Origin: Liolophura sinensis
Taxonomy: Eukaryota; Mollusca; Polyplacophora; Chitonida; Chitonidae
Assembly: GCF_032854445.1 (NCBI RefSeq)
Contig: NW_027018045.1
Span: 41,274 to 105,273, forward strand
Reading direction: 5' to 3'
Length of the DNA: 64,000 bases
A program made the position numbers and the translations under genes. Positions within the stretch are counted from its first letter, which is position 1. Every line of letters starts with the position of its first letter. Positions 42,501 through 52,647 of this stretch are shown here, one piece after another. The notes under the pieces are model-generated. The model saw nothing but the letters and a program-made list of their open reading frames with translations. It was not told the origin of the DNA and made no database searches.

Positions 42501-45500
42501 GCTTAGCCCAAAGATTTCAGGTCTTCTGAACTACCGAAGGGCACATAACTTATAGTCAAAAGTTGAATATAGTAATGACCAGTCGCGATTGTACAGAGTA
42601 CAGTGTACACGATTTCAATTAACAAAAAGACCAGGCAAAAATGCAAAAGTGGAAAAACTGTTCCAGTGCTGCTGGTAAGAGGCTAATCCGACGTATTTTG
42701 TGACGAGAAATCGAATGGTGCAAACCGCGTTGCTCTCCGACCTATGCTTTTGGCTGTAGCGACAATTGAATGATCATTTATGTCATAATCACGTGCCCAG
42801 CAACGGCTCTTACTCCATGGAAACCAGGGAAATTTGCAATTTTTTAACAGCTGCCGATGCCTGGCCCAATTCCGCATCTTTTGGCACCTTTTAAATGTGG
42901 GTCAGTGATTAGTTGTACTTTTTACAGCAGACTGTATCAAGTACCTTGTATTTTTTATGTACAAATGGTGTGGTTTTTCTACACGTAGATGAAGACATTG
43001 AGATTGTCTTGGACTTAGAAGTAAGGCAATTGCTGGGTGAGTTAAATGGGCTTAGCCCAAAGATTTGACGTCTTCTGGGCTACCGAAGGGCACATAACTT
43101 ATAGTCAAAAGTTGAATATAGTAATGACCAGTCGCGATTGTACAGAGTACAGTGTAGCCGATTTCAATTAACAAAAAGACCAGGCAAAAATGCAAAAGTG
43201 GAAAAACTGTTCCAGTGCTGCTGGTAAGAGGCTAATCCGACGTATTTTGTGACGAGAAATCGAATGGTGCAAACCGCGGTGCTCTCCGACTAATACTTTT
43301 GGCTGTAGTGACAAATGAATGATCATTTATGTCATAATCACGTGCCCAGCAACGGCTCTTACTCCATGGAAACCAGGGAAATTTGCAATATTTCAACAGC
43401 TGCCGATGCCTGGCTCAATTCCGCATCTTTTGGCACCTTACTGAAGTGGGTCAGTGTTCAGTTGTACTTTTTACAGCAGACTGTATCAAGTACCTCGTGT
43501 TTTTTATGTACAAATGGTGTGGTTTTTCTACACGTAGATAAAGACATTGAGATTGTCTTGGACTTAGAAGTAAGGCAATTGCTGGGTGAGTTAAATGGGC
43601 TTAGCCCAAAGATTTGACGTCTTCTGGGCTGCCGAAGGGCACATAACATATAGTAAAAAGTTGAATATAGTAATGACCAGTCGCAATGGTACATAGTACA
43701 GTGTAGCCGATTTCAATTAACAAAAAGACCAGACAAAAATGCAAAATTGGAAAAACTGTTCCAGTGCTGCTGGTAAGAGTCTAATCCGACGTATTTTGTG
43801 ACGAGAAATCGAATGGTGCAAACCGCGTTGCTCTCCGACCAATACTTTTGGCTGTAGTGACAATTGAATGATCATTTATGTCATAATCACGTGCCCAGCA
43901 ACGGCTCTTACTCCATGGAAACCAGGGAAATTTGCAATTTTTCAACAGCTGCCGATACCTGGCTCAATTCCGCATCTTTTGGCACCTTACTGAAGTGGGT
44001 TTGTGGTCAGTTGTACTTTTTACAGCAGACTGTATCAAGTACCTTGTGTTTTTTATGCACAAATGGTGTGGTTTTTCTACACGTAGATAAAGACATTGAG
44101 ATTGTCTTTGACTTAGAAGTAAGACAATTGCTGGGTGAGTTAAATGGGCTTAGCCCAAAGATTTGACGTCTTCTGGGCTACCGAAGGGCACATAACTTAT
44201 AGTCAAAAGTTGAATATAGTAATGACCAGTCGCGATTGTACAGAGTACAGTGTAGCCGATTTCAATTAACAAAAAGACCAGGTAAAAATGCAAAAGTGGA
44301 AAAACTGTTCCAGTGCTGCTGGTAAGAGGCTAATCCGACGTATTTTGTGACGAGAAATCAAATGGTGCAAACCGCGTTGCTCTCCGACCAATACTTTTGG
44401 CTGTAGTGACAAATGAATGATCATTTATGTCATAATCACGTGCCCAGCAACGGCTCTTACTCCATGGAAACCAGGGAAATTTGCAATTTTTCAACAGCTG
44501 CCGATGCCTGGCTCAATTCCGCATCTTTTGGCACCTTACTGAAGTGGGTCAGTGTTCAGTTGTACTTTTTACAGCAGACTGTATCAAGTACCTCGTGTTT
44601 TTTATGTACAAATGGTGTGGTTTTTCTACACGTAGATAAAGACATTGAGATTGTCTTGGACTTAGAAGTAAGGCAATTGCTGGGTGAGTTAAATGGGCTT
44701 AGCCCAAAGATTTGACGTCTTCTGGGCTACCGAAGGGCACATAACATATAGTAAAAAGTTGAATATAGTAATGACCAGTCGCGATTGTACAGAGTACAGT
44801 GTAGCCGATTTCAATTAACAAAAAGACCAGACAAAAATGCAAAATTGGAAAAACTGTTCCAGTGCTGCTGGTAAGAGTCTAATCCGACGTATTTTGTGAC
44901 GAGAAATCGAATGGTGCAAACCGCGTTGCTCTCCGACCAATACTTTTGGCTGTAGTGACAATTGAATGATCATTTATGTCATAATCACGTGCCCAGCAAC
45001 GGCTCTTACTCCATGGAAACCAGGGAAATTTGCAATTTTTCAACAGCTGCCGATACCTGGCTCAATTCCGCATCTTTTGGCACCTTACTGAAGTGGGTCT
45101 GTGGTCAGTTGTACTTTTTACAGCAGACTGTATCAAGTACCTTGTGTTTTTTATGCACAAATGGTGTGGTTTTTCTACACGTAGATAAAGACATTGAGAT
45201 TGTCTTTGATTTAGAAGTAAGACAATTCCTGGCTGAGTTAAATCGGCTTAGCCCAAAGATTTGACGTCTTCTGGGCTACCGAAGGGCACATAACTTATAG
45301 TCAAAAGTTGAATATAGTAATGACCAGTCGCGATTGTACAGAGTACAGTGTAGCCGATTTCAATTAACAAAAAGACCAGGTAAAAATGCAAAAGTGGAAA
45401 AACTGTTCCAGTGCTGCTGGTAAGAGGCTAATCCGACGTATTTTGTGACGAGAAATCAAATGGTGCAAACCGCGTTGCTCTCCGACCAACACTTTTGGCT

Positions 45501-45510
45501 GTAGTGACAA
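36511..45510 (+). repeat. 16-unit higher-order repeat, copy 1 (full length)
   Basis: The sixteen whole units start at 36728, 37277, 37825 and then every 549 bp to 44962. The preceding ~220 bp, from about 36511, already match the ends of the units at 44962 and 52099 (GAAATCAAATGG). Each unit has a partner in copy 2, copy 3 or both. Signature variants by unit: ATGGTACATAG (36728); CAACACCTGCC with CCTTGCTC (37277); AAAATACTCC with TTGCTGGCAAG (37825); TTATTCCATGG (38374); GACATCGAG with CAGTTTAGCC (38923); GGGGAAATTTTGC (39472); CACGTTCCC (40570); AATCAAGTGCG (41119); AATGACCAGTAGC (41668); CTGAACTACC (42217); TAGATGAAG (42766); GCAATATTTC (43315). Confidence 0.85.
40694..40699 (+). promoter_or_regulatory. 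TATAAA in one class of units (example)
   Basis: One unit class reads CCTTATAAATGTGGG where others read CCTTACTGAAGTGGG or CCTTATTCATGTGGG. The first contains a TATA-box-like hexamer. It recurs, for example, near 614, 1711, 7751, 16538, 21481 and 63200. There is no independent evidence of transcription initiation, and AT-rich hexamers are common. Confidence 0.12.
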
Positions 45511-47079
45511 TTGAATAATCATTTATGTCATAATCACGTGCCCAGCAACGGCTCTTACTCCATGGAAACCAGGGAAATTTGCAATTTTTCAACAGCTGCC
45601 GATGCCTGGCTCAATTCCGCATCTTTTGGCACCTTACTGAAGTGGGTCAGTGTTCAGTTGTACTTTTTACAGCAGACTGTATCAAGTACCTCGTGTTTTT
45701 TATGTACAAATGGTGTGGTTTTTCTACACGTAGATAAAGACATTGAGATTGTCTTGGACTTAGAAGTAAGGCAATTGCTGGGTGAGTTAAATGGGCTTAG
45801 CCCAAAGATTTGACGTCTTCTGGGCTACCGAAGGGCACATAACATATAGTAAAAAGTTGAATATAGTAATGACCAGTCGCAATGGTACATAGTACAGTGT
45901 AGCCGATTTCAATTAACAAAAAGACCAGGCAAAAATGCAAAATTGGAAAAACTGTTTCAGTGCTGCTGGTAAGAGGCTAATCCGACGTATTTTGTGACGA
46001 GAAATCGAATGGTGCAAACCGCGTTGCTCTCCGACCAATACTTTTGGCTGTAGTGACAATTGAATGATCATTGATGTCATAATCACGTGCCCAGCAACGG
46101 CTCTTACTCCATGGAAACCAGGGAAATTTGCAATTTTTCAACACCTGCCGATACCTTGCTCAATTCCGCATCTTTTGGCACCTTACTGAAGTGGGTCTGT
46201 GGTCAGTTGTACTTTTTACAGCAGACTGTATCAAGTACCTTGTGTTTTTTATGCACAAATGGTGTGGTTTTTCTACACGTAGATAAAGACATTAAGATTG
46301 TCTTTGACTTAGAAGTAAGACAATTGCTGGGTGAGTTAAATGGGCTTAGCCAAAAGATTTGACGTCTTCTGGGCTACCGAAGGGCACATAACTTATAGTC
46401 AAAAGTTGAATATAGTAATGACCAGTCGCGATGGTACATAGTACAGTGTAGCCGATTTCAATTAACAAAAAGACCAGGCAAAAATGCAAAAGTGGAAAAA
46501 ATACTCCAGTGTTGCTGGCAAGAGGCTAATCCGACGTATTTTGTGACGAGAAATCGAATGGTGCAATCCGTGTTGCTCTCCGACCAATACTTTTGGCTGT
46601 AGTGACAATTGAATAATCATTTATGTCATAATCACGTGCGTAGCAACGGCTCTTACTCCATGGAAACCAGGGAAATTTACAATTTTTCAACAGCTGCCGA
46701 TGCCTGGCTCAATTCCGCATCTTTTGGCACCTTACTGAGGTGGGTCAGTGTTCAGTTGTACTTTTTACAGCAGACTGTATCAAGTACCTTGTGTTTTTTA
46801 TGTACAAATGGTGTGGTTTTTCTACACGTAGATAAAGACATTGAGATTGTCTTGGACTTAGAAGTAAGGCAATTGCTGGGTGAGTTAAATGGGCTTAGCC
46901 GAAAGATTTGACGTCTTCTGGGCTACCGAAGGGCACATAACTTATAGTCAAAAGTTGAATATAGTAATGACCAGTCGCGATTGTACAGAGTACAGTGTAG
47001 CCGATTTCAATTAACATAAAGACCAGGTAAGAATGCAAAAGTGGAAAAACTGTTCCAGTGCTGCTGGTAAGAGGCTAAT

Positions 47080-47116
47080 TCGACGTATTTTGTGACGAGA
47101 AATCGAATGGTGCAAT
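47080..47116. other. Deletion junction joining two HOR positions
   Basis: To the left, including GCTAATTCGACG ending near 47084, the sequence follows the unit at 37825. To the right, from GTGCAATCCGCG and TTCAATGATCATTGATG, it follows the unit preceding 41119. The switch therefore lies between the last left-specific base (about 47080) and the first right-specific base (about 47116). It occurs within sequence shared by both parents, as expected for unequal homologous exchange that removed five units. Confidence 0.7.
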
Positions 47117-50100
47117 CCGCGTTGCTCTCCGACCAATACTTTTGGCTGTAGCGACAATTCAATGATCATTGATGTCATAATCAAGTGCGTAGCAACGGCT
47201 CTTACTCCATGGAAACCAGGGAAATTTGCAATTTTTCGACAGCTGCCGATGCCTGGCTCAATTCCGAATCTTTTGGCACCTTACTGAAGTTTGTCAGTGT
47301 TCAGTTGTACTTTTTACAGCGGACTGTATCAAGTACCTTGTGTTTTCTATGTACAAATGGTGTGGTTTTTCTACATGTAGATAAAGACATTGAGATTGTC
47401 TTGGACTTAGAAGTAAGACAATTGCTGGGTGAGTTAAATGGGCTTAGCCCAAAAATTTCAGGTCTTCTGGGCTACCGAAGGGCACATAACTTATAGTCAA
47501 AAGTTGAATATAGTAATGACCAGTCGCGATTGTACAGAGTACAGTGTAGCCGGTTTCAATTAACAAAAAGACCAGGCAAAAATGCAAAAGTGGAAAAACT
47601 GTTCTAGTGCTACTAGTAAGAGGCTAATCCGACGTATTTTGTGACGAGAAATCGAATGGTGCAATCCGCGTTGCTCTCCGACCAATACTTTTGGCTGTAG
47701 CGACAATTGAATGATCATTTATGTCATAATCACGTGCCCAGCAACGGCTCTTACTCCATGGAAACCAGGGAAATTTGCAATTTTTCAACAGCTGCCGATG
47801 CCTGGCTCAATTCCGAATCTTTTGGCACCTTACTGAAGTGGGTCAGTGTTCAGTTGTACTTTTTACAGCGGACTGTATCAAGTACCTTGTGTTTTTTATG
47901 TACAAATGGTGTGGTTTTTCTACACGTAGATAAAGACATTGAGATTGTCTTCGACTTAGAAGTAAGACAATTGCTGGGTGAGTTAAATGGGCTTAGCCCA
48001 AAGATTTCAGGTCTTCTGGGCTACCGAAGGGCACATAACATATAGTAAAAAGTTGAATATAGTAATGACCAGTAGCAATGGTACATAGTACAGTGTAGCC
48101 GATTTCAATTAACAAATAGACCAGGCAAAAATGCAAAAGTGGAAAACTTGTTCCAGTGCTGCTGGTAAGAGGCTAATCCGACGTATTTTGTGACGACAAA
48201 TCGAATGGTGCAAACCGCGTTGCTCTCCGACCAATACTTTTGCCTGCAGTGACAATTGAATGATCATTTATGTCATAATCACGTGCCCAGCAACGGCTCT
48301 TACTCCATGGAAACCAGGGAAATTTGCAATTTTTCGACAGCTGCCGATACCTGGCTCAATTCCGAATCTTTTGGCACCTTACTGAAGTTTGTCAGTGTTC
48401 AGTTGTACTTTTTACAGCGGACTGTATCAAGTACCTTGTGTTTTTTATGTACAAATGGTGTGGTTTTTCTACACGTAGATAAAGACATTGAGATTGTCTT
48501 GCACTTAGAAGTAAGACAATTCCTGGGTGAGTTAAATGGGCTTAGCCCAAAGATTTCAGGTCTTCTGAACTACCGAAGGGCACATAACTTATAGTCAAAA
48601 GTTGAATATAGTAATGACCAGTCGCGATTGTACAGAGTACAGTGTACACGATTTCAATTAACAAAAAGACCAGGCAAAAATGCAAAAGTGGAAAAACTGT
48701 TCCAGTGCTGCTGGTAAGAGGCTAATCCGACGTATTTTGTGACGAGAAATCGAATGGTGCAAACCGCGTTGCTCTCCGACCTATGCTTTTGGCTGTAGCG
48801 ACAATTGAATGATCATTTATGTCATAATCACGTGCCCAGCAACGGCTCTTACTCAATGGAAACCAGGGAAATTTGCAATTTTTTAACAGCTGCCGATGCC
48901 TGGCCCAATTCCGCATCTTTTGGCACCTTTTAAATGTGGGTCAGTGATTAGTTGTACTTTTTACAGCAGACTGTATCAAGTACCTTGTATTTTTTATGTA
49001 CAAATGGTGTGGTTTTTCTACACGTAGATGAAGACATTGAGATTGTCTTGGACTTAGAAGTAAGGCAATTGCTGGGTGAGTTAAATGGGCTTAGCCCAAA
49101 GATTTGACGTCTTCTGGGCTACCGAAGGGCACATAACTTATAGTCAAAAGTTGAATATAGTAATGACCAGTCGCGATTGTACAGAGTACAGTGTAGCCGG
49201 TTTCAATTAACAAAAAGACCAGGCAAAAATGCAAAAGTGGAAAAACTGTTCCAGTGCTGCTGGTAAGAGGCTAATCCGACGTATTTTGTGACGAGAAATC
49301 GAATGGTGCAAACCGCGTTGCTCTCCGACTAATACTTTTGGCTGTAGTGACAAATGAATGATCATTTATGTCATAATCACGTGCCCAGCAACGGCTCTTA
49401 CTCCATGGAAACCAGGGAAATTTGCAATATTTCAACAGCTGCCGATGCCTGGCTCAATTCCGCATCTTTTGGCACCTTACTGAAGTGGGTCAGTGTTCAG
49501 TTGTACTTTTTACAGCAGACTGTATCAAGTACCTCGTGTTTTTTATGTACAAATGGTGTGGTTTTTCTACACGTAGATAAAGACATTGAGATTGTCTTGG
49601 ACTTAGAAGTAAGGCAATTGCTGGGTGAGTTAAATGGGCTTAGCCCAAAGATTTGACGTCTTCTGGGCTACCGAAGGGCACATAACATATAGTAAAAAGT
49701 TGAATATAGTAATGACCAGTCGCAATGGTACATAGTACAGTGTAGCCGATTTCAATTAACAAAAAGACCAGACAAAAATGCAAAATTGGAAAAACTGTTC
49801 CAGTGCTGCTGGTAAGAGTCTAATCCGACGTATTTTGTGACGAGAAATCGAATGGTGCAAACCGCGTTGCTCTCCGACCAATACTTTTGGCTGTAGTGAC
49901 AATTGAATGATCATTTATGTCATAATCACGTGCCCAGCAACGGCTCTTACTCCATGGAAACCAGGGAAATTTGCAATTTTTCAACAGCTGCCGATACCTG
50001 GCTCAATTCCGCATCTTTTGGCACCTTACTGAAGTGGGTTTGTGGTCAGTTGTACTTTTTACAGCAGACTGTATCAAGTACCTTGTGTTTTTTATGCACA

Positions 50101-51003
50101 AATGGTGTGGTTTTTCTACACGTAGATAAAGACATTGAGATTGTCTTTGACTTAGAAGTAAGACAATTGCTGGGTGAGTTAAATGGGCTTAGCCCAAAGA
50201 TTTGACGTCTTCTGGGCTACCGAAGGGCACATAACTTATAGTCAAAAGTTGAATATAGTAATGACCAGTCGCGATTGTACAGAGTACAGTGTAGCCGATT
50301 TCAATTAACAAAAAGACCAGGTAAAAATGCAAAAGTGGAAAAACTGTTCCAGTGCTGCTGGTAAGAGGCTAATCCGACGTATTTTGTGACGAGAAATCAA
50401 ATGGTGCAAACCGCGTTGCTCTCCGACCAATACTTTTGGCTGTAGTGACAAATGAATGATCATTTATGTCATAATCACGTGCCCAGCAACGGCTCTTACT
50501 CCATGGAAACCAGGGAAATTTGCAATTTTTCAACAGCTGCCGATGCCTGGCTCAATTCCGCATCTTTTGGCACCTTACTGAAGTGGGTCAGTGTTCAGTT
50601 GTACTTTTTACAGCAGACTGTATCAAGTACCTCGTGTTTTTTATGTACAAATGGTGTGGTTTTTCTACACGTAGATAAAGACATTGAGATTGTCTTGGAC
50701 TTAGAAGTAAGGCAATTGCTGGGTGAGTTAAATGGGCTTAGCCCAAAGATTTGACGTCTTCTGGGCTACCGAAGGGCACATAACATATAGTAAAAAGTTG
50801 AATATAGTAATGACCAGTCGCGATTGTACAGAGTACAGTGTAGCCGATTTCAATTAACAAAAAGACCAGACAAAAATGCAAAATTGGAAAAACTGTTCCA
50901 GTGCTGCTGGTAAGAGTCTAATCCGACGTATTTTGTGACGAGAAATCGAATGGTGCAAACCGCGTTGCTCTCCGACCAATACTTTTGGCTGTAGTGACAA
51001 TTG

Positions 51004-51013
51004 AATGATCATT
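51004..51013. other. Conserved 10-bp palindrome AATGATCATT (array anchor)
   Basis: Perfect inverted repeat present at the same place in most units, and used here to phase the array. Exceptions include 5982 (AATGATTATT), 14220 and 16416 (ATGATCTTTG), 36182 (AATATCATT), and the units with GAATAATCATT at 37825, 45511, 46609 and 53746. A binding function is not shown. Confidence 0.6.
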
Positions 51014-51024
51014 TATGTCATAAT

Positions 51025-51030
51025 CACGTG
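51025..51030. promoter_or_regulatory. E-box / CDEI-like site ATCACGTG in each unit
   Basis: CACGTG lies 24 bases after the unit anchor in nearly all units. With its flank it reads ATCACGTG, which fits the yeast CDEI consensus RTCACRTG and the general bHLH-zip E-box. It is altered in only a few unit lineages: CACGTACC (near 20285 and 29068), CAAGTGCG (near 41144, 47183 and 56515) and CACGTTCC (near 40595 and 55968). The match is seen; any protein binding is inference, and a 6-mer can arise by chance and then spread with the repeat. Confidence 0.35.
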
Positions 51031-51097
51031 CCCAGCAACGGCTCTTACTCCATGGAAACCAGGGAAATTTGCAATTTTTCAACAGCTGCCGATACCT

Positions 51098-51108
51098 GGC
51101 TCAATTCC
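51098..51108 (+). promoter_or_regulatory. Pol III B-box-like sequence GGCTCAATTCC
   Basis: Nine of eleven positions match the tRNA-type B box (GGTTCGANTCC). It occurs in most units, but others carry GGCCCAATTCC, which is a poorer match. No convincing A box precedes it at normal spacing, and a T5 run follows within about 50 bp. Chance resemblance is the more likely explanation. Confidence 0.12.
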
Positions 51109-51212
51109 GCATCTTTTGGCACCTTACTGAAGTGGGTCTGTGGTCAGTTGTACTTTTTACAGCAGACTGTATCAAGTACCTTGTGTTTTTTATGCACAAA
51201 TGGTGTGGTTTT

Positions 51213-51224
51213 TCTACACGTAGA
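51213..51224. other. Dyad TCTACACGTAGA
   Basis: Perfect 5-bp inverted arms (TCTAC/GTAGA) around a 2-bp centre, following a T-rich run. Present in almost every unit. A CACGTA-to-CATGTA variant occurs near 41336, 47374 and 56705. Confidence 0.5.
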
Positions 51225-51282
51225 TAAAGACATTGAGATTGTCTTTGATTTAGAAGTAAGACAATTGCTGGGTGAGTTAAAT

Positions 51283-51293
51283 GGGCTTAGCCC
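51283..51293. other. Dyad GGGCTTAGCCC
   Basis: Perfect 5-bp arms around one base. It is conserved in most units. The common alternative GGGCTTGGCCC keeps four pairs in each arm. The site sits just upstream of the two-state TTTGACGTC / TTTCAGGTC module. Confidence 0.5.
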
Positions 51294-51300
51294 AAAGATT

Positions 51301-51307
51301 TGACGTC
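51301..51307. other. CRE-like TGACGTC, one state of a two-state module
   Basis: Units carry either TTTGACGTCTTC or TTTCAGGTCTTC here. The first contains TGACGTC, a near match to the CRE palindrome TGACGTCA, and also places a TGA stop in the long open frame. The second state lacks both. Whole HOR positions keep one state faithfully. Function is unknown. Confidence 0.3.
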
Positions 51308-51373
51308 TTCTGGGCTACCGAAGGGCACATAACTTATAGTCAAAAGTTGAATATAGTAATGACCAGTCGCGAT

Positions 51374-51386
51374 TGTACAGAGTACA
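51374..51386. other. Dyad TGTACAGAGTACA
   Basis: Perfect 5-bp arms (TGTAC/GTACA) around a 3-bp centre. A frequent unit variant reads GGTACATAGTACA (for example near 33807, 37100 and 46433), which retains a GTAC/GTAC pairing with a changed centre. Confidence 0.5.
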
Positions 51387-52647
51387 GTGTAGCCGATTTC
51401 AATTAACAAAAAGACCAGGTAAAAATGCAAAAGTGGAAAAACTGTTCCAGTGCTGCTGGTAAGAGGCTAATCCGACGTATTTTGTGACGAGAAATCAAAT
51501 GGTGCAAACCGCGTTGCTCTCCGACCAACACTTTTGGCTGTAGTGACAAATGAATGATCATTTATGTCATAATCACGTGCCCAGCAACGGCTCTTACTCC
51601 ATGGAAACCAGGGAAATTTGCAATTTTTCAACAGCTGCCGATGCCTGGCTCAATTCCGCATCTTTTGGCACCTTACTGAAGTGGGTCAGTGTTCAGTTGT
51701 ACTTTTTACAGCAGACTGTATCAAGTACCTCGTGTTTTTTATGTACAAATGGTGTGGTTTTTCTACACGTAGATAAAGACATTGAGATTGTCTTGGACTT
51801 AGAAGTAAGGCAATTGCTGGGTGAGTTAAATGGGCTTAGCCCAAAGATTTGACGTCTTCTGGGCTACCGAAGGGCACATAACATATAGTAAAAAGTTGAA
51901 TATAGTAATGACCAGTCGCGATTGTACAGAGTACAGTGTAGCCGATTTCAATTAACAAAAAGACCAGACAAAAATGCAAAATTGGAAAAACTGTTCCAGT
52001 GCTGCTGGTAAGAGTCTAATCCGACGTATTTTGTGACGAGAAATCGAATGGTGCAAACCGCGTTGCTCTCCGACCAATACTTTTGGCTGTAGTGACAATT
52101 GAATGATCATTTATGTCATAATCACGTGCCCAGCAACGGCTCTTACTCCATGGAAACCAGGGAAATTTGCAATTTTTCAACAGCTGCCGATACCTGGCTC
52201 AATTCCGCATCTTTTGGCACCTTACTGAAGTGGGTCTGTGGTCAGTTGTACTTTTTACAGCAGACTGTATCAAGTACCTTGTGTTTTTTATGCACAAATG
52301 GTGTGGTTTTTCTACACGTAGATAAAGACATTGAGATTGTCTTTGATTTAGAAGTAAGACAATTCCTGGCTGAGTTAAATGGGCTTAGCCCAAAGATTTG
52401 ACGTCTTCTGGGCTACCGAAGGGCACATAACTTATAGTCAAAAGTTGAATATAGTAATGACCAGTCGCGATTGTACAGAGTACAGTGTAGCCGATTTCAA
52501 TTAACAAAAAGACCAGGTAAAAATGCAAAAGTGGAAAAACTGTTCCAGTGCTGCTGGTAAGAGGCTAATCCGACGTATTTTGTGACGAGAAATCAAATGG
52601 TGCAAACCGCGTTGCTCTCCGACCAACACTTTTGGCTGTAGTGACAA

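Larger units (their letters stand above)
51001..51549 (+). repeat. Reference 549-bp unit used to describe internal sites
   Basis: A full-length unit of exactly 549 bp from the homogeneous central domain. By hand count it has about 227 G+C (41%) and about 16 CpG. It contains five short dyads, listed separately, plus single CCATGG, CAGCTG and CACGTG sites. T runs of 5-6 occur near 51083, 51153, 51186 and 51209. I see no internal subrepeat, although 549 equals 3 x 183. No part resembles a tRNA, a 5S gene or a transposon terminus well enough to annotate as one. Confidence 0.9.
45511..52647 (+). repeat. 16-unit HOR, copy 2 (five units lost, one dimer gained)
   Basis: Thirteen units start every 549 bp from 45511. 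The correspondence to copy 1 is: 45511, 46060 and 46609 match 36728, 37277 and 37825; 47158 to 50452 match 41119 to 44413; 51001 and 51550 are an additional dimer; 52099 matches 44962 (both carry TTCCTGGCTGAG). The five units equivalent to 38374-41118 are absent. Differences from copy 1 are sparse, for example ACTCAATGG at 48852, CTACCG against CTGCCG at 43630, and GCGTAGC against GCCCAGC near 47734. Confidence 0.85.
49903..52647 (+). repeat. Alternating dimer (1,098 bp) expansion
   Basis: Units alternate between two types. Type 1 (49903, 51001, 52099) has GATACCTGG, TGTGGTCAG, TATGCACAAATGG and GTCTTTGA. Type 2 (50452, 51550, and 52648 just beyond) has GATGCCTGG, ACCTCGTG, CATATAGTAAAAAG and AAAATTGG. 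Copy 1 of the 16-unit HOR has two such pairs at 43864-46059; this copy has three. The extra pair accounts for the two additional units. Confidence 0.85.

Noticed and set aside
19708-45510. A common 16-unit HOR linking 19.7-28.5 kb with 36.7-45.5 kb
   Set aside because: Both first copies contain 16 units, but in the left block that number arises from a nested 5-unit duplication, and the order of unit markers differs. I treat the equal count as coincidence.
51480-51510. CENP-B box on the minus strand around the segment that in most units reads GCACCATTCGATTTC
   Set aside because: Only the ATTCG core fits NTTCGNNNNANNCGGGN. The required A and the CGGG half are absent, and many units change the core (TCAAATGG).
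51001-51549. A 183-bp subrepeat inside the 549-bp unit
   Set aside because: Comparing the three thirds by eye shows only short coincidental matches, such as TTGAAT at the start of two of them. There is no alignable internal trimer.
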